Below, piece by piece: positions 59,068 to 64,000 of a stretch of 64,000 nt of DNA. This DNA comes from Thalassolituus sp. UBA674 (GTDB lineage: Bacteria; Pseudomonadota; Gammaproteobacteria; Pseudomonadales; Oceanobacteraceae): contig DBNK01000039.1 of the NCBI GenBank assembly GCA_002298335.1, forward strand, positions 46,417 through 110,416, given 5' to 3'. Positions within the stretch are counted from its first letter, which is position 1; every line of letters begins with the position of its first letter. The notes beneath the pieces were generated by a model. It saw nothing but the letters and a program-made list of their open reading frames with translations, did not search any database and was not told where the DNA came from. The position numbers and the translations under genes are program-made.

Positions 59068-60882
59068 ATGTGTGGAATTGTAGGCGCTGTTGCTCAGCGC
59101 GATGTCGGAGATATTCTGCTGGAAGGCCTGCGTCGTCTTGAATACCGTGGTTATGACTCCGCCGGACTGGCGGTGGTGGCCGGAACCGGCACGCTGACGC
59201 GCCTGCGTCGCCTGGGCAAGGTTCAGGCTCTGAGCGATGCCTTTTCGGCAGAACCTTTGTCGGGCGGTACCGGCATCGCCCATACCCGCTGGGCGACCCA
59301 TGGCGAACCTTCTGAGGCCAATGCCCATCCTCACATTTCCACCAACATTGCGGTGGTTCACAACGGCATTATCGAGAATTACGCCAGCCTGCGGCAGGCA
59401 CTGAAACCAGACGGTTATGTCTTCAGCTCGCAGACGGACACCGAAGTGATTGCTCACCTCGTCGAGCAGGAGCTGACCCGCACCGGAGATTTACTGAAGG
59501 CGGTTCAGAATGCCCGCACTCAGCTGCACGGCGCCTACGGTATGGTGGTGATTGACCGCAACCAGCCGGAACATATGGTTGCGGCCCGTTCAGGCAGCCC
59601 GCTGGTGGTGGGTTATGGCATCGGTGAGAATTTTATCGCCTCAGACATGATGGCCCTGCTGCCGGTCACGCGCCGTTTTGCCTTTCTTGAAGAGGGCGAT
59701 GTCGCCGACATTACCCGTACCAGCGTACAGGTCTATGATCTTGGCAATCAGCCGGTGGAGCGTGTCGTCACAGAAACCAATGTTGAGCACGACGCCGGTG
59801 ACAAAGGTGAATTCCGCCACTACATGCTCAAGGAAATCCATGAGCAGCCTCAGGCCATTGCCAACACGCTTGAGGGCCGCCTGCTGGCCGGCAGCCTGAA
59901 TCTGGAAGCACTGGGTGATCTCAGCAGCATCGATCAGGTACAGATTATTGCCTGTGGCACCAGCTATCACGCCGGTATGACCGCGCGTTACTGGATTGAA
60001 AGCCTGGCGGGGGTAGCCTGTAACGTTGAGATTGCCTCTGAATTCCGTTACCGCCGCCCAGTGGTACGCCCCAACAGCCTGCTGGTGACGATTTCTCAGA
60101 GTGGTGAAACCGCCGATACCCTGGCGGCCCTGCGTCTGGCGAAGGCATCCGGTTTCAGCCGGACTCTGACCATCTGCAACGTACCCGGTTCATCTCTGGT
60201 ACGGGAATCGGATCTGGCGCTGATGACCCGTGCCGGAGCTGAAATCGGCGTGGCCTCCACCAAGGCCTTTACCACTCAGCTGGTGTGTCTGTTGCTGCTG
60301 ACTGCCGCATTGGGGCGTGGCCGCGGCATGTCCGCAGAGACTGAGCAGCAACTGGCTGCAGCTCTGACGCAACTCCCCGGGCTGATGGATAAGGCGCTGG
60401 GCATGGATAAGCAGATTGAGTCACTGGCCGAGTGTTTTGCTGAGAAGCAGCACGCACTGTTCCTTGGTCGTGGCGATCAGTATCCGATTGCTATGGAGGG
60501 AGCACTGAAGCTGAAAGAGATTTCGTACATACACGCCGAAGCGTATGCCGCCGGTGAGCTGAAACACGGCCCGCTGGCACTGATTGATTCCGAGATGCCG
60601 ATTGTTGTGGTGGCCCCGCACAATGATCTGGTGGAAAAGCTCAAATCCAACATTGAAGAAGTGCGCGCCCGCGGCGGTGAGTTTTATATCTTTGCTGATG
60701 AAGCAGCAGGCATCGAGCCTTCTGACAACATGCAGGTTATGGCTGTACCTCACTGCCATGACATCATCGCCCCGATTCTCTATACCCTGCCGCTGCAACT
60801 GCTCAGTTATCACGTCGCGGTCATCAAAGGGACTGATGTGGACCAACCCCGGAATCTGGCCAAATCGGTCACCGTGGAGTAA
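59068..60882 (+). CDS. glmS: Glutamine–fructose-6-phosphate aminotransferase
   Basis: First step of UDP-GlcNAc synthesis: makes glucosamine-6-phosphate from fructose-6-phosphate and glutamine. The 604-residue protein begins MCGIVGAVAQRDV, with Cys1 as nucleophile of the glutaminase domain, has HTRWATHG and HNGIIENY, and then two SIS domains (CGTSYHAGMTARYWIE, ISQSGETADTLAALRLAK, GRGDQYPIAMEGALKLKEISYIHAEAYAAGELKHGPLAL), ending DQPRNLAKSVTVE. AGGAG is 11 nt upstream. It is co-transcribed with the DeoR-type regulator. Confidence 0.97.
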   Translation: MCGIVGAVAQRDVGDILLEGLRRLEYRGYDSAGLAVVAGTGTLTRLRRLGKVQALSDAFSAEPLSGGTGIAHTRWATHGEPSEANAHPHISTNIAVVHNGIIENYASLRQALKPDGYVFSSQTDTEVIAHLVEQELTRTGDLLKAVQNARTQLHGAYGMVVIDRNQPEHMVAARSGSPLVVGYGIGENFIASDMMALLPVTRRFAFLEEGDVADITRTSVQVYDLGNQPVERVVTETNVEHDAGDKGEFRHYMLKEIHEQPQAIANTLEGRLLAGSLNLEALGDLSSIDQVQIIACGTSYHAGMTARYWIESLAGVACNVEIASEFRYRRPVVRPNSLLVTISQSGETADTLAALRLAKASGFSRTLTICNVPGSSLVRESDLALMTRAGAEIGVASTKAFTTQLVCLLLLTAALGRGRGMSAETEQQLAAALTQLPGLMDKALGMDKQIESLAECFAEKQHALFLGRGDQYPIAMEGALKLKEISYIHAEAYAAGELKHGPLALIDSEMPIVVVAPHNDLVEKLKSNIEEVRARGGEFYIFADEAAGIEPSDNMQVMAVPHCHDIIAPILYTLPLQLLSYHVAVIKGTDVDQPRNLAKSVTVE

Positions 60883-61319
60883 GGCTCACTCCAACCCTCC
60901 GCTCTGAAACCGGCGACGCGGGCGCGTAGCCGGATTTCTGTATTTCGCTTGTTAAATTGTAGGACAACACGCGCCAATGTGTGTCTGAACTGCCGTCGTA
61001 TTTCCCCCGGATTGGCGGCCTTGTCTTCATAAGGCTGACCCGTGACGGTCAGGCGAGGCGTTCTCCCAGCAAGCTCTTTCTGGCGCAGAAAGTCCTGAAT
61101 TCATCGATTGTGCGGGCAATTAAGGCGTTAACAGACAGGTGTCAGCCTTAAAACCGGATTCTTCTGCTCTGTGCAGCCGGTATTTCCCCGTAACGGACGA
61201 CACCAGAGCTCCGGTTTTATACTGACGATTCCGTCAGAATGGCTGAATCGGACATTCGCTGGCCCGAATGACTGTCTATAGAATCAGCTGCTGAAATGTT
61301 CTCAGGGATCGTAGGAACC
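60883..61319. other. Intergenic region after glmS
   Basis: No gene supported in 437 bp. A perfect 10-bp inverted repeat, TAAAACCGGA (61149-61158) and TCCGGTTTTA (61210-61219), has a 51-nt loop. A weak hairpin (ACCGGC/GCCGGA) lies near 60910-60935, without a T-run. A TATAGA at about 61277 may be the -10 box for the next gene. Confidence 0.45.
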
Positions 61320-62717
61320 ATGAAAAAATATCTTTTGCGCATTGCCGCCATCACCTTGCCATGGCTTGGCATTACCCAGACAGCGTCAGCTGATTTTGAA
61401 GACTGCAGTCACAAGTGGCTTTATTTTAACGACTTCATCTCAGCACCGATTGTGGATGAATACGCGGAGTACGGATTTTTCCTCGTCAAAAACAGCCCGG
61501 ATGTCCGTTACGAGTTTGCCGGCACTTTCCCTATGGACCGGCACATCAGCCTGGCCAGCTACGCGGCTGGTTCACCGGATGATCCGGAATCCAGAATCAC
61601 TCTGTACAAAAGCATTCTCGATGCAGACATTGAGGTGGAAGCCGGTTCTGTTAACCCCTACCAGGTGGGGAATCCGGTGCACTCAGAGAACAATCAGTAC
61701 GTGATCAATGTGGTTCCGCATCAGTATCTGGCGTCCGGACAGGAGGCTCTGAAGAACGTGCTGGCACTGCCCCCTCTGCCGGGTGACCCGGATGCGGAAG
61801 GTATTCCGGCCAGTGAATACACGGCGGTATTCGTACGTTATTACGGCCCCTATGCCCGCGTGAATGACCGCAAGCGTGATCTGCCTGCCGTCCGTGCGTA
61901 TGACACCCGCACCAATGAGTACCTTGGCTGCAGTGGCATTGATAACCGTATTCCGGCGAACCTGGCACGCACCTTCCTGTCCGTGCGCTCTGAGTACAAA
62001 TCCCTGCAGAGCAAGAGAGATCTCGTCTTTGCCTACTACAAAGGCGCGTCTCTGTTTGCCAACCCGTACTCAGATTACCTGAGCGTTACCTTTGACCGCA
62101 CCATGGAAATCTCCCATGACGTCTATGTACTTAAATTCGTGCCGCCAAAGTTTTTCCGTCCCGGTTACCAGATAGAGAACAAGCTCTATGACGAAGACAA
62201 TGACATGCGTTACTGGTCTTTCTGTCTGGGGCAGGATTGTCTGAAAGATGAAGAAATTGTACCGCGCTATTACAACTGGGAGCGGGGAGAACCTGTCTAT
62301 GTGGTGTATGGTCCGCGATCGGTAGAGAGTAAGGCCCGGCGCCGTGGTTTTGTGTACGTTGAATACGATCCACGCCTGGAGAACTCTGTGAATAACACCG
62401 TATTTATCCGCTACATGGTGGCCAAAGACGAGTGGAAAAACACAGCATTCAGCTTCCCGCAGGCCTTTGACGAAAACAACCGTCTGGCAGAGCCGGCAAA
62501 AGCCATTGCCACCGAAGAAACCATGGGGCAGTTCGCACCGGTTGGTACGTCCTGTTCAATCCGGGAGTTTCTGGTGGATATGTGCGGTATTGAGCGCGAG
62601 CGTGCCAAAGACCGCTGCCGCTCAATTGCTGAGCTGAATAACAGCGGTGTGACAACCGAGGATGGTGCCCGTATTACTCTGGAAAACTGGACTCCACGCT
62701 TCTGCGGATTCCGTTAA
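61320..62717 (+). CDS. Hypothetical secreted protein
   Basis: Protein of 465 residues, not recognised. A signal peptide (GITQTASAD) is followed by a soluble, Tyr/Asp/Arg-rich protein. Segments such as YAEYGFFLVKNSPDVRYEFAG, YTAVFVRYYGPYARVNDRKRDLPAVRAYDTRTNEYLGCSG and EPVYVVYGPRSVESKARRRGFVYVEYDPRLENSVNNTVFIRY repeat a [V/F]YxxYGP...R pattern, suggesting two related domains. Six or more Cys could form disulfides. AGGA lies 4 nt before the ATG at 61320. It stands alone and ends at a terminator. Confidence 0.75.
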   Translation: MKKYLLRIAAITLPWLGITQTASADFEDCSHKWLYFNDFISAPIVDEYAEYGFFLVKNSPDVRYEFAGTFPMDRHISLASYAAGSPDDPESRITLYKSILDADIEVEAGSVNPYQVGNPVHSENNQYVINVVPHQYLASGQEALKNVLALPPLPGDPDAEGIPASEYTAVFVRYYGPYARVNDRKRDLPAVRAYDTRTNEYLGCSGIDNRIPANLARTFLSVRSEYKSLQSKRDLVFAYYKGASLFANPYSDYLSVTFDRTMEISHDVYVLKFVPPKFFRPGYQIENKLYDEDNDMRYWSFCLGQDCLKDEEIVPRYYNWERGEPVYVVYGPRSVESKARRRGFVYVEYDPRLENSVNNTVFIRYMVAKDEWKNTAFSFPQAFDENNRLAEPAKAIATEETMGQFAPVGTSCSIREFLVDMCGIERERAKDRCRSIAELNNSGVTTEDGARITLENWTPRFCGFR

Positions 62718-62738
62718 CCACCCGCAATTAACAGCCAG

Positions 62739-62767
62739 AAAAAACCCCGGTTATTCCGGGGTTTTTT
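62739..62767. terminator. Bidirectional terminator between convergent genes
   Basis: CCCCGG and CCGGGG pair around TTATT, with six A before and six T after. The stop codon of the minus-strand gene ending at 62751 lies within the loop. Confidence 0.9.
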
Positions 62768-63242
62768 CGTTTTCAGAGTCGCGTTCCCGGGCCCTCAGAC
62801 GGCGGCCTTTCGGAGTCTTACCGTTAAAGAGGGAGACAATCATTAAAGGGATGGTGATGACCAGCCAGATCGACAGCGACGTGATCGGATAGACGATCTG
62901 AATTTCATCGAAAAAATTCGACTGAAAAACGATCTGGAACATAAAAAACAGAGCCATGCCACACACATAAAACAGCCCGTAAATCAGCCAGCTGGGCAAG
63001 GCACTGCTGCCGGATTCAGCCACCCGGCGGGAAATTTTGATCGACTGATCCATAAAAAAATACAGTGCAACAAAGGTGACGGCCGTCGTGATGGAATGCT
63101 GCAGATAGGCACCCCAGTATTCATCGCGCAACATGGCACCGGATGGGGCTTCCCCGGCATAAAAAGAGTATATACCCCCGGCCAGTGTAATCAGTCCGGT
63201 AAAAATGGTGACGTAATCGGCCAGCGCCGTGCGGTAATTCAT
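62751..63242 (-). CDS. Four-helix membrane protein, unknown
   Basis: Protein of 163 residues with four hydrophobic helices (YVTIFTGLITLAGGIYSF, AVTFVALYFFMD, GLFYVCGMALFFMFQIVF, LSIWLVITIPLMIVSLF) and a charged C-terminal tail (KTPKGRRLRARERDSENEKTPE). No family recognised. It may pair with the MarC-family gene upstream, 77 bp away on the same strand, but each probably has its own signals. Confidence 0.7.
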   Translation of the reverse strand: MNYRTALADYVTIFTGLITLAGGIYSFYAGEAPSGAMLRDEYWGAYLQHSITTAVTFVALYFFMDQSIKISRRVAESGSSALPSWLIYGLFYVCGMALFFMFQIVFQSNFFDEIQIVYPITSLSIWLVITIPLMIVSLFNGKTPKGRRLRARERDSENEKTPE

Positions 63243-63319
63243 GATGGTGACAGCCTGTTAGCTACTTCAGTGGCCTGAGCATCATAGCCTGAAGTGACGG
63301 GCAGGCGAAGCCCGTCAGC

Positions 63320-63934
63320 TCAGTTGAGGTTGCCGATCCATTTGGCGACCCCCAGGGCTTCCATGATCAGTTCTACCGACAGGGCTGCCAGGATCATGCC
63401 CATCAGACGGGTCAGGATGGACGCACCAGCGGTACCGATCACCTGCAGAATGCGACCGGATAAGAGCATGAGTCCGAGAGTGATCACCAGGACCAGCATC
63501 ATCACCAGGGCGGTACCGATCTGCTCTGTGATGGGGTGCACGGAGTTATCGGTCAGAACGATGACCGCCAGAATCGCACCTGGTGTTGCAGTGGTGGGAA
63601 TAGCCAGCGGGAACACTGCCATGTCGTGACTGCTTTCCGTCGACTCTTCCTGTCCGCCGCGGGAGAAAATCATCTGCAGACCGAACAGGAAGAGGATGAT
63701 GCCCCCGGCCAGCTGAAAGGAAATCATACGGATGCCCATGGCAGTCAGAATGATCTGACCAATCACAATCGCACCGAGCAGTACGGCAGTGGCGTAACCA
63801 AAGGTTTTCAGCGCCGTGCGGCGGCGCTCATGGTCGGACAGCTTGGCCGTCAGTCCGGCAAACAGAGCCATGGTACCTATGGGGTCGATGGTGGCCCAGA
63901 TAATGAGGAAGTCGTGGATGATTTTATCGAGCAT
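63320..63934 (-). CDS. MarC-family inner-membrane protein
   Basis: Protein of 204 residues with six helices. FLIIWATIDPIGTMALFAGLT at the N-terminus, RRTALKTFGYATAVLLGAIVIGQIILTAMGIRMISFQLAGGIILFLFGLQMIF and VFPLAIPTTATPGAILAVIVLTDN are characteristic of MarC/YhgN/UPF0056 proteins. The family was once linked to multiple antibiotic resistance, which was later not confirmed; function remains unclear. Nothing is seen in the last 66 bp of the window. Confidence 0.88.
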   Translation of the reverse strand: MLDKIIHDFLIIWATIDPIGTMALFAGLTAKLSDHERRRTALKTFGYATAVLLGAIVIGQIILTAMGIRMISFQLAGGIILFLFGLQMIFSRGGQEESTESSHDMAVFPLAIPTTATPGAILAVIVLTDNSVHPITEQIGTALVMMLVLVITLGLMLLSGRILQVIGTAGASILTRLMGMILAALSVELIMEALGVAKWIGNLN

Positions 63935-64000
63935 GGTCGCTGTCTGAGTGATGGGTCCGGCGCTAGGAGGTGGATCCGGAGGTGCAGGCGAGGCACCGCG

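Noticed and set aside
1..64000. tRNA, rRNA, CRISPR arrays, prophage or insertion-sequence genes
   Set aside because: None were recognised when reading both strands, although a short tRNA-like fold could be missed without a search tool.

Overview
The window is about 64 kb of a moderately GC-rich gammaproteobacterial chromosome. The gene order polA / engB / cytochrome c5 / cytochrome c4 / dsbA / diguanylate cyclase, plus DeoR-type regulator–glmS, PrlC–YheV and the COG3014–LpoB–LPP20 lipoprotein trio, points to a marine Oceanospirillales-like or Pseudomonas-related organism. I saw no tRNA, rRNA, CRISPR array, transposase or prophage gene. Genus assignment is inference.

Layout. 1-2.6 kb: a divergent two-component pair (response regulator cut by the left edge). 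2.6-7.9 kb: a minus-strand selenium operon: selD, mnmH and a PhnCDE-like ABC importer. 8-9.9 kb: small enzyme and regulator genes. 10-13.3 kb: a periplasmic binding protein paired with a chemoreceptor. 13.5-17.9 kb: orphan genes around a nucleoside-phosphorylase-like protein, then a LysR regulator. 18.3-23.8 kb: an ECF sigma/anti-sigma pair divergent from a secreted subtilase with a very acidic N-terminal segment, then a multi-domain DUF5666-like lipoprotein with an Asp/Ser tail and a predicted outer-membrane barrel. 23.8-28.4 kb: housekeeping genes and a ParDE module. 28.5-29.6 kb: an AT-rich islet with a DUF6338-like membrane protein. 30.5-34 kb: lipoprotein operon. 34-37.1 kb: GNAT, ZIP, HtpX, and an XRE regulator with a small membrane protein under a triple operator. 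37.2-41.6 kb: a TPP-riboswitch-controlled thiamine salvage operon. 41.7-44.8 kb: small genes and thrB. 44.9-60.9 kb: the polA-to-glmS core block, interrupted by a GMC oxidoreductase and two tandem secreted hydrolases. 61.3-64 kb: an orphan secreted protein, a membrane protein and a MarC-family protein.

The strongest new signals are regulatory and structural. (1) The TPP aptamer carries a 188-nt structured repeat element exactly between its CTGAGA motif and the P2 3' strand, while every recognisable aptamer element is intact. (2) That element is one of three copies in the window, each with a 68-bp core and several stems kept by compensatory changes. (3) The ECF sigma gene, the acidic subtilase and the DUF5666 lipoprotein share one promoter architecture (GGGAATAAAT, 12 nt, CGTTAA), which defines a small local regulon of unknown function. 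(4) The XRE/membrane-protein pair has three 16-bp operators with exact 19-bp spacing. (5) The DeoR-type regulator before glmS has two matching palindromes 255 bp apart, one in the promoter and one inside its own coding region. (6) A candidate C-rich small RNA lies next to engB, and one of its loops is complementary to the leader of a DnaJ-domain gene in this window.

All calls come from reading the sequence. Family names rest on recognised motifs and gene context, not on searches. Starts were chosen by ribosome-binding sites, overlaps and family length, and several differ from the longest open frame.
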